Source: Polaribacter sp. Hel1_85
Lineage (GTDB): Bacteria; Bacteroidota; Bacteroidia; Flavobacteriales; Flavobacteriaceae
Reading direction: 5' to 3'
DNA length: 64,000 nt
NCBI RefSeq assembly: GCF_000766795.1
Contig: NZ_JPDS01000002.1
Coordinates: 749,001-813,000 of the forward strand
The notes under the pieces are model-generated. The model was given only the letters and a program-made list of their open reading frames with translations. It was not told the DNA's origin and made no database searches. Of this stretch, positions 19,639 through 29,101 are shown in pieces. Each line of letters opens with the position of its first letter. Position 1 is the stretch's first letter. A program made the translations under genes and the position numbers.

Positions 19639-21216
19639 ATGAAAATTTTATCAAAAATCACAACTATTATAAGTTTTTTTTTACTTGTTTCTTGTGGGAA
19701 TACAAAAACTGAAAAACAAACCAAACCAAACAAACCTAATATTGTTATTATTTATACAGATGATCAAGGTGCTGGAGATGTTAGTGCTTTAAATCCTGAA
19801 GCTAAATTTTCTACACCAAATATGGATAGAATAGCAAATGAAGGAGTTGCTTTTACAGATGGGCATAGTAGTGATGCAGTTTGTACGCCATCAAGATACA
19901 GTTTATTAACAGGACGTTATAGTTGGAGAACGTCTTTGAAAAAAGGTGTTTTAAGAGCTGATGGGCCTTGTTTAATTGAGAAAGATCGAATGACAATTGC
20001 TTCTATGCTTAAAGATAATGGCTATAATACAGCTATGGTAGGTAAATGGCATCTTCAAATGGAATTTGAAGGTAAAAAAGGAGTAGATAGAGATTGGTCT
20101 AAACCATTTACAGATGGACCAATAGAAAAAGGTTTTGATTATTTCTTTGGAATTGCTGCATCTATGAATTATGGGATTTTGACTTTTTTAGAAAATGATA
20201 AAGTTCTAGATCCTCCTACTTTATTCACTAAAAAGAAAATGGATGTAACACCTCGTACTTATAGAATGACACCCCCATATAAAACAGAAATAGCTAAAGG
20301 ACATGTTGAGGTTGCAGCATCATTTAATGATGAAATAGTATTAGAAACATTTGCTACTAAAGCAGTAGATTATATTAATAACTCTGCAAATGAAGCTAAA
20401 AACGGAAAACCTTTTTTCTTATATATGCCCTTAACTAGTCCTCATTTACCTCACTGTACACATCCAGATTTTCAAGGAAAAAGTGCATGTGGAAATTATG
20501 GAGACTTTATGCAAGAAACAGATTATAGAGTAGGGCAAGTATTAGATGCTTTAAAAGCAAATGGTTTAGAAGAGAATACTTTGGTTATTTTTTCTTCGGA
20601 TAATGGTGCAGAATCTAATTATATATATCAAAGAGATACGTACCAACATTATAGTAATCTAAATTTTAAAGGAGGAAAAAGAGATATTTATGAAGGAGGT
20701 CATAGAGTGCCTTTTTTAATGCGTTGGCCAAATAAAATTAAGGCTGGAGGAAAAATAAATACACCAGTTTGTCAGACAGATTATTTAGCAACAATTGCAG
20801 ATATTGTGGGAGTAAAAATACCAGATAACGCTGCTGAAGATAGTTATAGCTTGTTACCTTTAATGAAAGATGTTAATTCGATAGAAGGTACAGATAGAAC
20901 AGTTATTCATCATTCTTTTACGGGGCATTTTGCAATTAGAGAAGGTAAATGGAAATTAAATATGTTGCGAGGTTCAGGAGGATCTTTAAAACCTAAATTA
21001 ATTGAACCAAAAGAAGGAGAAGCAATTTTTGAACTTAACAATATGGAGGAGGACCCAGGAGAAACGACAAATCTATATTTTGAACAACCAGAAATCGTTG
21101 AAAAATTAAAGAAAAAAATAACAGATATCATACAAAACGGACGTTCTACAAAAGGAGAACCTCAACCGTTTGTGAAGGAAAAATGGAATCAAGTAACGTG
21201 GATGGATGTTAAATAA
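19639..21216 (+). CDS. S1-family sulfatase lipoprotein (S1_15-like, CTPSR motif)
   Basis: A 525-residue lipoprotein (LLVSC, Cys19). The metal motif is TDDQGAGD at residues 40-47 and the formylglycine motif C82-T-P-S-R-x4-TGR. GKWHL, SSDNGAES and the YEGGHRVPFLMRWP segment complete the site. The stretch CTPSRYSLLTGRYSWRTS, followed by the extended insert before GKWHL, is reminiscent of S1_15 exo-sulfatases acting on galacto-type sugars, but this is from memory. It lies 22 bp after the SGNH esterase gene, so lyase, GH43, GH120, esterase and sulfatase form one tight set of five genes. Confidence 0.9.
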   Translation: MKILSKITTIISFFLLVSCGNTKTEKQTKPNKPNIVIIYTDDQGAGDVSALNPEAKFSTPNMDRIANEGVAFTDGHSSDAVCTPSRYSLLTGRYSWRTSLKKGVLRADGPCLIEKDRMTIASMLKDNGYNTAMVGKWHLQMEFEGKKGVDRDWSKPFTDGPIEKGFDYFFGIAASMNYGILTFLENDKVLDPPTLFTKKKMDVTPRTYRMTPPYKTEIAKGHVEVAASFNDEIVLETFATKAVDYINNSANEAKNGKPFFLYMPLTSPHLPHCTHPDFQGKSACGNYGDFMQETDYRVGQVLDALKANGLEENTLVIFSSDNGAESNYIYQRDTYQHYSNLNFKGGKRDIYEGGHRVPFLMRWPNKIKAGGKINTPVCQTDYLATIADIVGVKIPDNAAEDSYSLLPLMKDVNSIEGTDRTVIHHSFTGHFAIREGKWKLNMLRGSGGSLKPKLIEPKEGEAIFELNNMEEDPGETTNLYFEQPEIVEKLKKKITDIIQNGRSTKGEPQPFVKEKWNQVTWMDVK

Positions 21217-21316
21217 AATACTAATTTTATCAAGTGGTGTGCACAAAATTTCAGATTGATTAAATGTATGAAATATCATATAACTAAATAACAAAACATA
21301 ATTACTTTATTTACAT

Positions 21317-21835
21317 ATGGTTCAGATCAGAATGATATTTATTGGAATGATTTTAATATTTACAACTTCGTGTAAGACACCAAAAAACACTGATTGTGCA
21401 AAAGTTGATAGTATAATTAACAAAACAATTGCTTTAATAAATAATAGAAATTCTGAAAATTATATAGAAAGTATTGATTTTTATACAATAGAGAAAATCT
21501 GGATTAAAGAATGTGAAATGGATCCTACTAAAATAGAGATTCTTGAGTTTATTAAGGATAGAGAGGGTAGAATTCAAAGTTTTTCAATGAGTTACAGCAC
21601 AATGATAAGAACAATTGAAAAAATACATAAACTAAAAGGTTGGAAATTTCACTTAGAGTCTTATGAGTATATTGACACTGAAAATTTATTAAATTTTAAC
21701 ATACTTCGATATAACTTGAAACTAAAAGATAATTTTGGTAATAAGTGGAAAATGCATTTTCACATTACAGAGTATAAAGATTGTTATTATATTACAGAGC
21801 CAATCGAAGTAAATTATTTCACTAAAGAATGGTAA
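21317..21835 (+). CDS. Small lipoprotein of unknown function
   Basis: A 172-residue protein with a lipoprotein signal (MIFIGMILIFTTSCK); Met6 (base 21332) is an alternative start that gives a more typical signal. The rest is charged and alpha/beta in character, with paired aromatic and acidic positions (YIESIDFYTIEKIW, YKDCYYITEPIEV). I recognise no family. It is not an evident enzyme, and it sits between the S1_15-like sulfatase and the sialate-esterase-like gene. It could be an accessory or binding lipoprotein, or an unrelated insert. Confidence 0.6.
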   Translation: MVQIRMIFIGMILIFTTSCKTPKNTDCAKVDSIINKTIALINNRNSENYIESIDFYTIEKIWIKECEMDPTKIEILEFIKDREGRIQSFSMSYSTMIRTIEKIHKLKGWKFHLESYEYIDTENLLNFNILRYNLKLKDNFGNKWKMHFHITEYKDCYYITEPIEVNYFTKEW

Positions 21836-21970
21836 CCTTCAGCACACAACACCTCATAAAATTTATGCCTATTTTAAAACTTAAATCGACAAACATTCAA
21901 CAAACAATTTTTTTCGCCCTAATACTTCCGATTTTCTAGTCTCACAAATCTTATAAAAACCCGATGATAA

Positions 21971-22015
21971 AAAGTAGTATAAAAGATTTCTTAGACACTA
22001 CTTTATAGTTTTTTA
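21971..22015 (+). terminator. Possible terminator
   Basis: An 8-bp stem (AAAGTAGT with ACTACTTT) with an 18-base loop is followed by TTTTTT after a short spacer. It lies between the 172-residue lipoprotein and the next gene. The large loop makes it weak. Confidence 0.35.
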
Positions 22016-22059
22016 AATATTTTATTTATAAATTTTTATCAATTTTAAACTTTAGACCT

Positions 22060-23655
22060 ATGCGTTTTTACAACAAGTTAATAGTTATTTTACTATTTGT
22101 TTTACCTCAAAGTATTTTAGCAAATATATCTTTAAATTCACTTTTTTCTGATCATATGGTAGTTCAAAGAGAAACTGAAATTCCTATTTGGGGATGGGCA
22201 GATGCAAATGAAAAAATATCTGTTGAAGCAAGCTGGGGAGCCAAAGCACAAGTTGTAACCAATGCAAATGGAACTTGGAGAGTGAATTTAAAAACGCCTA
22301 AAGCTGGTGGTCCATTTACAATTACTGTATCAGGAAAAAATACCATTGTAATAAATGATGTTTTATCTGGAGAAGTCTGGCTTTGTACAGGTCAATCTAA
22401 TATGGATTTTTCTATGGAAAAGTTTTTGAATAATTCTAGAGATCCTAAACATCAACCTTTGGTTGAATATATTAGAAAAGAAGTTGCAACAGTAAATGAT
22501 GACTGGCTTAGACATATTGAAGTACCACAAACAACATCATTAAACGAAAAGAAAAAAAACTTTGATGGAAATTGGGTAAGCGCTAATGCGAAGGGAATTA
22601 GAAAAATCACAGCAACTGGGTACTTTTTCGCAAAAGAATTACGCAAAGAATTAAATGTGCCAATTGGTTTGGTAGAGTGTTCTTGGGGAGGTACTCGCAT
22701 TGAGCCTTGGATTTCTGAAGAAGCTTATCTTGAAAATGAAAATTTGAAAGATTTTTTTGAAGCTAATAGAAAAGAAGTAAATGAAGTTATAAAAAAGATG
22801 GATGCTGATGATTATAAAGACACCATTTTTGAGCGTAAGCTGTCAACTTGGAAAAAAAATGGTAGTAAAAGGCGTAAACCTAGAGCTTTTGTAAACCCAA
22901 GAGAAAGCAATAAGATACCTACTACATTGTATAATGGAATGTTAAGTGCTGTTATTCCATATAAAATTAAAGGTGCAATTTGGTATCAGGGAGAGAGTAA
23001 TGCTGTTTATAGACAAAATGAATATGAAGAGTCTTTTACTACAATGATAGAAAGTTGGAGAGCAGATTGGAGTCAAGGAGATTTTTCATTCTACTGGGCG
23101 CAATTGGCAGCGTGTAATAGAGCAAATGACGATGCAGATAAAGGTTGGGCAACAGTTAATAATGAGTTGCGAAAAACCTTAAAATTACCTAATACAGGAA
23201 TGGCCGTTTTATATGATATTGGTGAGCCTAAAGATGTACATCCTCATAATAAAATGGATGCAGGAAAGCGTTTAGCTTTATGGGCTTTAGACAGAGATTA
23301 TCATAAAAAAGTAAGCGCAGTTAGTGGACCACTATTTAAATCGTTTAAGATCAAAAAAAATAAAATTAAAATTTCATTTACAAATACTGGATCTGGATTA
23401 ATGGTAGGTAGTAAGCATTTGTTAGATGATACTATAGAAATTAATGAATCCTTAAAATGGTTTGAAATTGAGGGAGAAGATGGTGTTTGGGAAAAAGCAG
23501 AAGCTAAGATAATTTCGAAATCTAAAATAGAAGTTTGGAATTCATCAATTTCAAAACCAATAAATGTACGTTATGCCTGGTCTGAAAATCCTGAGGGAGC
23601 TAATTTGTATAATAAAGAAGGATTGCCAGCAGCAGTTTTTTCAACAGAAAAGTAA
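22060..23655 (+). CDS. Sialate O-acetylesterase-like carbohydrate esterase (SASA domain)
   Basis: A 531-residue exported protein (signal MRFYNKLIVILLFVLPQSILA). It has the SASA/SGNH-like fold: Ser113 in CTGQSNM, WYQGESNA near residue 308, and Asp392 and His394 in PKDVHPHNK. An N-terminal Ig-like segment (LFSDHMVVQRE to TVSGKN) and a C-terminal beta segment flank the catalytic core, as is usual. In Bacteroidota polysaccharide loci such proteins are carbohydrate acetylesterases acting on acetylated glycans rather than only sialic acid. It has its own 224-bp upstream region. It is the third esterase-type hydrolase of this locus, implying a heavily acylated substrate. Confidence 0.85.
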   Translation: MRFYNKLIVILLFVLPQSILANISLNSLFSDHMVVQRETEIPIWGWADANEKISVEASWGAKAQVVTNANGTWRVNLKTPKAGGPFTITVSGKNTIVINDVLSGEVWLCTGQSNMDFSMEKFLNNSRDPKHQPLVEYIRKEVATVNDDWLRHIEVPQTTSLNEKKKNFDGNWVSANAKGIRKITATGYFFAKELRKELNVPIGLVECSWGGTRIEPWISEEAYLENENLKDFFEANRKEVNEVIKKMDADDYKDTIFERKLSTWKKNGSKRRKPRAFVNPRESNKIPTTLYNGMLSAVIPYKIKGAIWYQGESNAVYRQNEYEESFTTMIESWRADWSQGDFSFYWAQLAACNRANDDADKGWATVNNELRKTLKLPNTGMAVLYDIGEPKDVHPHNKMDAGKRLALWALDRDYHKKVSAVSGPLFKSFKIKKNKIKISFTNTGSGLMVGSKHLLDDTIEINESLKWFEIEGEDGVWEKAEAKIISKSKIEVWNSSISKPINVRYAWSENPEGANLYNKEGLPAAVFSTEK

Positions 23656-23742
23656 AATTAAGAATCTATTTTTTACCTTTTTAAAAGAGATGTATCTAAC
23701 GTTATTTCATAATTTTAAATATAACTTTTATTTTTTTTGTAA

Positions 23743-23913
23743 AATACTTTACTATAGCTAAAATTTATGCTCAAATTGATTATAATTTATACATTATGAA
23801 TTATAATTTATATGCTTTAAAAACAAAATTATATACTATTGAACTAGTAATGTGAGAATTACATTTTTAATAAAAAGTAAATGTTTAAGTAATTGGAAAG
23901 AATATCAATTAAA
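23743..23913 (+). repeat. Upstream copy of a duplicated promoter/leader segment
   Basis: This 171-bp stretch is an imperfect direct copy of 24101-24273. Both run from an AATACTnTA...TATAGCTA block through AAATTG(A/C)TTATAATTTATA and TATTGAACTA to an ATG followed by TATCAATTAAA. In this copy the ATG (23881) is followed after two codons by TAA, so it leads nowhere. The remainder of this 584-bp gene-free gap is AT-rich and holds a terminator at 24017-24050. Confidence 0.65.
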
Positions 23914-24016
23914 TTACTAAGGAGTTCATTAACAAATGGAACTTACATAGTTAATTGGTATCAAAAAAATAAAGTTGATTAAGAATTTGAATTTTGTGTT
24001 AATTATTTTGAATTTG

Positions 24017-24050
24017 AAAACTCGGTATTTAATTAATATCGAGTTTTTTT
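24017..24050 (+). terminator. Rho-independent terminator
   Basis: AAAACTCGGTAT pairs with ATATCGAGTTTT around a short TTAATTA loop and continues into a T run. It lies between the two copies of the duplicated leader, so the second copy probably drives the lyase gene at 24240 independently. Confidence 0.75.
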
Positions 24051-24100
24051 TATCTCTTTTTTTTTAAAAATATGGTTAATTTTTAAGGTGGGTTTGATGT

Positions 24101-24273
24101 AATACTCTATTATAGCTATAATTAATGACCAAATTGCTTATAATTTATATATCCTGAGTAATAGTTTATACTTTTTTGAAGCTAAATTGTATAATATTGA
24201 ACTACTACTTAAAAAACTACATTTTCAATAAAAGAGTATATGTGTAAACTAGTGAAAAAGTTATCAATTAAAA
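24101..24273 (+). promoter_or_regulatory. Downstream copy of the duplicated leader, with a 14-bp palindrome
   Basis: This copy includes the real start codon of the lyase gene at 24240. It carries a perfect 14-bp palindrome ATTATAGCTATAAT at 24109-24122, which is partly kept in the upstream copy (ACTATAGCTAAAAT). The palindrome is a candidate operator. The promoter elements themselves are not resolved. Confidence 0.5.
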
Positions 24274-26228
24274 GTTATGAAAAAATAAAAATAGTAGTGA
24301 GCGCTATTGTTTTGTTAACTGTATTTACGGCTTGTAATACAGTTTCAAAATCTACTTTAGATCTTCAAAATTTTTATCAAGAAGGAAAAGAGAATGCTAT
24401 TTATCCAAGTGCAAAACAGATAGAAATGCTAGAGTCATTTATCCCTGAAGAAGCGTATCAACCTTCACCTTCAATATTAAATAGAACGTATTGGGATAAG
24501 ATTTTAACGACAAAATCTGGAAAAGAATATTTAGAAAATGCATTATTAGAACTAAATAAAGTACCAGAAGTACCAATTACAGATAGTATTTACAGATTAG
24601 CAAATAAAGATGGTAATAGAGGGATTTATAAACCTAGGTATTATCGAACAATGGAACGATTAGAGCATTTTGTTTTAGCAGAATGTTTAGAAAATAAAGG
24701 TCGCTTTTTACCTCAAATAGAGATTTATGTAAGAGCAATTATTTCTATGAAGTCTTGGGTACACCCAAATCATGATGATAATGAAAATGGAGTTTTAGAA
24801 GGCAGACGAGTAACAATAGATTTAGGAGCTAGAAGGTTTGGTTCTGATTTAGCTTTAGCAGAAGTACTTTTAGGCAATAAATTGAATGAGAATCTAAGAA
24901 CTGATATTAAAAAAGAGTTACAAACAAGAATTATAGATTCTTATTTAACAAGTAGTAAAATTTTAGATAAAAACAATAAATGGCTTAAGAGTACAAGTAA
25001 TTGGAATTCTGTTTGTACTAGTGGTTCGTTATTTGTAGCAATTTCAATTGCTAAAAATAGGGAAGAACGTATTGCTGCTATTGGAAGTGCTTTAAATAGT
25101 ATGAAATATTATTTAAGTGGTTTTGGTGCTGATGGTTATTGTTCTGAAGGTGCTGGTTATTGGAATTATGGTTTTGGGCATTATTTATATTTAGCACAAA
25201 CTTTATCAGATTATTCTAATGGTTCAATAGATTTGTTTAAAGCTGATAATCCAAAAATGTTAATGGATGTTGGTAATTTCCCAGAAAGATATCAAATTCA
25301 TAAAGGTATTTGCGCCCCATTTTCAGATGGTGTCTCTAAAGTTTCTAATGATGGTGGTTTTGCATACAATATGTCTGTAAAACATTATGGAGCTACAATG
25401 CCAGAAGTGTCAAAAAAATCAAAAAGTCATGATTCATTTTCTGCTGTCTATCAATTAGTAGCATGGAATGATCTAGAAGAAACAGAAGATATTACAAGTA
25501 ATAATAATTCTAAGTCAGAACTACCTAATTATACCTTTTTTGATGATATAGGAATGGTAATTTCACGAGGTAAACAAGAAATTCCATTTTCTATAGCGAT
25601 GAAAGCAGGTCATAATGCAGAAAATCATAATCATAGTGATGTTGGTACTTATACAATTGTTTTGGGTAAAGATATAATTACTGGAGATATAGGAGCGCCA
25701 TCTTATAGAGCTGGTTCGTTTTCTCCAGACAATAAAGCTAGAAGTTCTTGGGGACATCCAGTTCCTAAAATAAATAATCAACTTCAATCTAATGGAAGAA
25801 ACTTTTCAGGAAGTATTACAACAACAGAATTTAAAGAAAATAGCGATAAAGTTGTGATGGATTTAAAATCAGCATATGAAATTACTGAGTTAAAATCATT
25901 AGTAAGAACTTTTAAAAACGACAAAAAAGAGAATGGAGTAATTTCTATTAAAGATGAATTTTCTGCAATAAAAAAAGTTCCTTTTGGAGTGGCAATAATG
26001 ACTTTGTCAGAATATGAAATCATCAATTCGAATACGGTAATACTTACAACAGAAAATCAGAAAATTAAAGCTGAAGTTTTTTGTGATGGAGGGCAATTAA
26101 TAATTAAAGATGAATTGGTTCCTGTAAAACATTTAAGAGAAGGAGGACCGGCATACAGAATAGGTGTTGATTTTACAGTACCTGTTAGTAAAGGTTCAAT
26201 AACAATTAAATACACACCAATATTATAA
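24240..26228 (+). CDS. Heparinase II/III-like polysaccharide lyase lipoprotein
   Basis: A 662-residue lipoprotein (VFTAC near residue 32). The alpha/alpha toroid covers about residues 40-390, with DGYCSEGAGYWNYGFGHY typical of heparinase-like lyases. The heparinase II/III beta domain from about 430 contains KAGHNAENHNHSDVGTY with His458, Asn462, His463 and His465. These residues resemble the catalytic and metal-site cluster of PL12, PL15, PL17 and PL21-type enzymes. Its size is that of an exo-type or oligo-lyase. It begins a new unit after a terminator and is followed by a second heparinase-like gene at 59 bp. The exact PL family needs a profile search. Confidence 0.82.
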   Translation: MCKLVKKLSIKSYEKIKIVVSAIVLLTVFTACNTVSKSTLDLQNFYQEGKENAIYPSAKQIEMLESFIPEEAYQPSPSILNRTYWDKILTTKSGKEYLENALLELNKVPEVPITDSIYRLANKDGNRGIYKPRYYRTMERLEHFVLAECLENKGRFLPQIEIYVRAIISMKSWVHPNHDDNENGVLEGRRVTIDLGARRFGSDLALAEVLLGNKLNENLRTDIKKELQTRIIDSYLTSSKILDKNNKWLKSTSNWNSVCTSGSLFVAISIAKNREERIAAIGSALNSMKYYLSGFGADGYCSEGAGYWNYGFGHYLYLAQTLSDYSNGSIDLFKADNPKMLMDVGNFPERYQIHKGICAPFSDGVSKVSNDGGFAYNMSVKHYGATMPEVSKKSKSHDSFSAVYQLVAWNDLEETEDITSNNNSKSELPNYTFFDDIGMVISRGKQEIPFSIAMKAGHNAENHNHSDVGTYTIVLGKDIITGDIGAPSYRAGSFSPDNKARSSWGHPVPKINNQLQSNGRNFSGSITTTEFKENSDKVVMDLKSAYEITELKSLVRTFKNDKKENGVISIKDEFSAIKKVPFGVAIMTLSEYEIINSNTVILTTENQKIKAEVFCDGGQLIIKDELVPVKHLREGGPAYRIGVDFTVPVSKGSITIKYTPIL

Positions 26229-26287
26229 TAAGAATTCTGTTTTTTTAGAAATATTAGAAGCATGTAATCTACATTAAAGAAGTAATA

Positions 26288-29035
26288 ATGATAATAAGAA
26301 AATTAGTAGTTCCAGTTTTTTTTCTGCTTATAGCGAATTTTATACACGCACAAGTTGCTAATACAATACCGCTTCCAAATAAGCTTGAGCAAGGCTACCC
26401 AAGATTATATATTACACAATCTGGTAAAAAAGCACTAAAAAAAACAATCAAGAAAGAAACTTGGGCAAAAGATGTTTTAAATGGTCTTCATAAAAAATTA
26501 GATGTATATGTAGATAGACATGTTACAGATAAAGAGTGGATTGTGTCAAGACTACAAATGTATTGGAAAACGAAAGCTACTAATGTGTATGTTAATGGAA
26601 TTCATTATTCTCATGCAGATGGAAAAGCACCAGTGCCAACAGTTAAATTTACAGGGTCTAGAGATGCAACTACAAATTATGGGAGACCAAGTATAGAAGA
26701 TATTTTACCTTATATGGATGACCCAAGAGGAATTTATTTACCTAATAAAACTAAAAAAGGTCACCCTTTTGAATGGGCAGAACCATCTGTTACAGGGAAT
26801 ATAATTGTATCACTTAATGAAACTATTTTAAGGTTAGGAAGAGATGCAGCTTTTTTATATTGGTTAGAAAACAATGAAGATTTTGCAAAATTTGCATTCG
26901 ACTTATTTGATACTTATATGCAAGGTATGTCATATAGAAGTGAACCAATAGATTTAATGAATGGTCATATTCAAACGCTTGTAGGTTTTACACATTTTCA
27001 GGTAATACATGAAAGAGCACTTCAAATCAATGCTGAATTATATGATTTTTTACACCCTTATATTGAAGCTAATTATCCTGATAGAATTCAAGGATATGAT
27101 AAAACAATAAAAAGATGGACAGATCAAGTTATTAAAAATGGTGTACCACAAAATAATTGGAACTTGCATCAGGGAAATATTATTTTAAAGGCTGCAATGG
27201 TTTTACAGGATAATAAAAACTATGAAGACCAAAAAGGGCGTGAATATTATATCAACTATATTTTAAATGTAACTTCTGCAAGACAATGGTCGTTATCTAA
27301 ATTTATGGATTATGGTTATGATGAAAATAATGGTGTTTGGAATGAATGTCCAAGTTATTCTATGGGAGTAACTAAAGCGTTAACCAACTTTATTAGAGAT
27401 TTCGATAATACATTTAATCATAATATACTGCCTTTTACACCAGTTATGGAAAAAGCAGTTAAGATGATTCCTCAGTATTTATTTCCAAATGGAGAAACAG
27501 TTTCTTTTGGAGATAGTTATTATGGGGCATTAAGTACAGAATCTATGAGTGATATGATTAGAATGGCTCAAAAAAATGAGGATGAAGTTTTAGAAGAGGA
27601 ATTTACATCAATGTATAAGTTGTTTACTAAAAATAAAGAACATTCTAAAAAAAGGAGAAAAGCAAAAGCAGATATATCTTCATTTTTTACAAGTAAACCT
27701 TTAGAATTAAATAAAAAATATAAGAAAGCAAATTTAAAATATTATGTTACTCAAACTTTTTATGCACCAAATGTAAGTTGGTCTATTCAAAGAATGGGGC
27801 AGGGTAAAGATGGAATGATGGCATCTTTAAACGCCTCTCTTGGAAACCATATGCATGCAAATGGTATTAATTTAGAATTGTATGGAAAAGGTTTTGTTCA
27901 AGGAGCAGATCCTGGTAAAGGAGCAGGGTATTTAAATCCAGTTTACTTAGAATTTTACTCTCAATTCCCTGCTCATAATACAGTTATGGTAGATGGAACA
28001 TCTTCATATACAGAAATGTTGAGTAATCATGCATTTGATATGATGGGGATGTACCCCAAATCTGAACAGAAAGAAGGATATTATAAAGATATTACTTATA
28101 CTGATGTTTTCTTTTTAGAACCAGAATCAAGAAGTGACCAAAGTCGTTTGGTTAGTATTGTAAAAACAGGCGAGGATACTGGATATTATATAGATATTTT
28201 CCGTTCAATGAAACAACGTAAAGGAGATAAATTCCATGATTATTTTTATCATAACCTTGGTCAAAGTATGAAAATAAGCGATGTAAAAGGTAATTTATTA
28301 GATCTGAAACCAAGTGAAGAAATGGCTTTTGCAGGCGGACATCTTTATGCATTTGACTATATGTGGGATAAAAAATCTATTCGTACAAGTGATGATTATC
28401 AAGCAGAATGGAAAATAGATATGCCAGAAGGTAAAGAAGATGTGTTTATGAATCTTTGGATGAAAGGAACAGAAGGGCGTGAAGTGTTTTCTATAAAATC
28501 GCCACCAAATAAAGCCTTTAAACATGGAGGTAATTTACCTTATGATGTTGGGAGAGCTCCTTATTTAACAATAGCAGCAAGACAACATGGAGAAGCCTGG
28601 GAACATCCGTTTATTTCTGTGTATGAACCATTTACTTCAACAAAAGGGAAAAGTGTAAAAAGCATTACTAGTTTCGAAGATGAAAACGGAAGTAAAGAAT
28701 TTGCAGGTTTAAATATTATCAATAAATCTGGTAGAGAAGATTATATATTTTCTTCTTATGATAACCAAAAAGTTAGTTATAAAAACATGTCATCTAATGC
28801 AACGTATGCTTTAATTGGTACTGAGAAAAATAACGATTTTGTAATGTTTATGGGGAATGGAACAGAACTTATTGCAAACGAAATTATTCTTTCATCCAAA
28901 GAAAAAGGAAATGTAGTTTTAGAGAAGAAAGAAGGAAAACTGTTTTTAAATAATGAAGTACCTGTAGTTATTAAAGTAGGTAATAAAGAAAAGAGTTTTA
29001 AGGAAGGGAACTTTAGAACGATTTTAATTAATTAG
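26288..29035 (+). CDS. Heparinase II/III-like polysaccharide lyase, 915 residues
   Basis: An exported protein with signal MIIRKLVVPVFFLLIANFIHAQ. The helical toroid runs over about residues 30-470; NWNLHQGNI and NGVWNECPSYSMGVTKA are conserved-looking faces of the cleft. The beta domain holds GNHMHANGINLELYGKG with His521 and His523, and FPAHNTVMVDG after it, in the positions expected for heparinase II/III-fold lyases. It differs strongly from both other heparinase-like proteins here, so the three likely have separate substrates or bond positions. A sulfatase and a GH39 gene follow at 66 and 33 bp. Confidence 0.82.
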   Translation: MIIRKLVVPVFFLLIANFIHAQVANTIPLPNKLEQGYPRLYITQSGKKALKKTIKKETWAKDVLNGLHKKLDVYVDRHVTDKEWIVSRLQMYWKTKATNVYVNGIHYSHADGKAPVPTVKFTGSRDATTNYGRPSIEDILPYMDDPRGIYLPNKTKKGHPFEWAEPSVTGNIIVSLNETILRLGRDAAFLYWLENNEDFAKFAFDLFDTYMQGMSYRSEPIDLMNGHIQTLVGFTHFQVIHERALQINAELYDFLHPYIEANYPDRIQGYDKTIKRWTDQVIKNGVPQNNWNLHQGNIILKAAMVLQDNKNYEDQKGREYYINYILNVTSARQWSLSKFMDYGYDENNGVWNECPSYSMGVTKALTNFIRDFDNTFNHNILPFTPVMEKAVKMIPQYLFPNGETVSFGDSYYGALSTESMSDMIRMAQKNEDEVLEEEFTSMYKLFTKNKEHSKKRRKAKADISSFFTSKPLELNKKYKKANLKYYVTQTFYAPNVSWSIQRMGQGKDGMMASLNASLGNHMHANGINLELYGKGFVQGADPGKGAGYLNPVYLEFYSQFPAHNTVMVDGTSSYTEMLSNHAFDMMGMYPKSEQKEGYYKDITYTDVFFLEPESRSDQSRLVSIVKTGEDTGYYIDIFRSMKQRKGDKFHDYFYHNLGQSMKISDVKGNLLDLKPSEEMAFAGGHLYAFDYMWDKKSIRTSDDYQAEWKIDMPEGKEDVFMNLWMKGTEGREVFSIKSPPNKAFKHGGNLPYDVGRAPYLTIAARQHGEAWEHPFISVYEPFTSTKGKSVKSITSFEDENGSKEFAGLNIINKSGREDYIFSSYDNQKVSYKNMSSNATYALIGTEKNNDFVMFMGNGTELIANEIILSSKEKGNVVLEKKEGKLFLNNEVPVVIKVGNKEKSFKEGNFRTILIN

Positions 29036-29101
29036 AATTGCATAGTAACGAAAAAATAAAGGTAAATATTTCAGTAATAGAAATAAAATTTTAAATATAA
29101 A

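Noticed and set aside
23881..23989. A secretion-signal-like tail in the dead leader copy (LTNGTYIVNWYQKNKVD)
   Set aside because: It resembles the end of type IX sorting domains only loosely and lacks the upstream domain. I could not distinguish it from chance.
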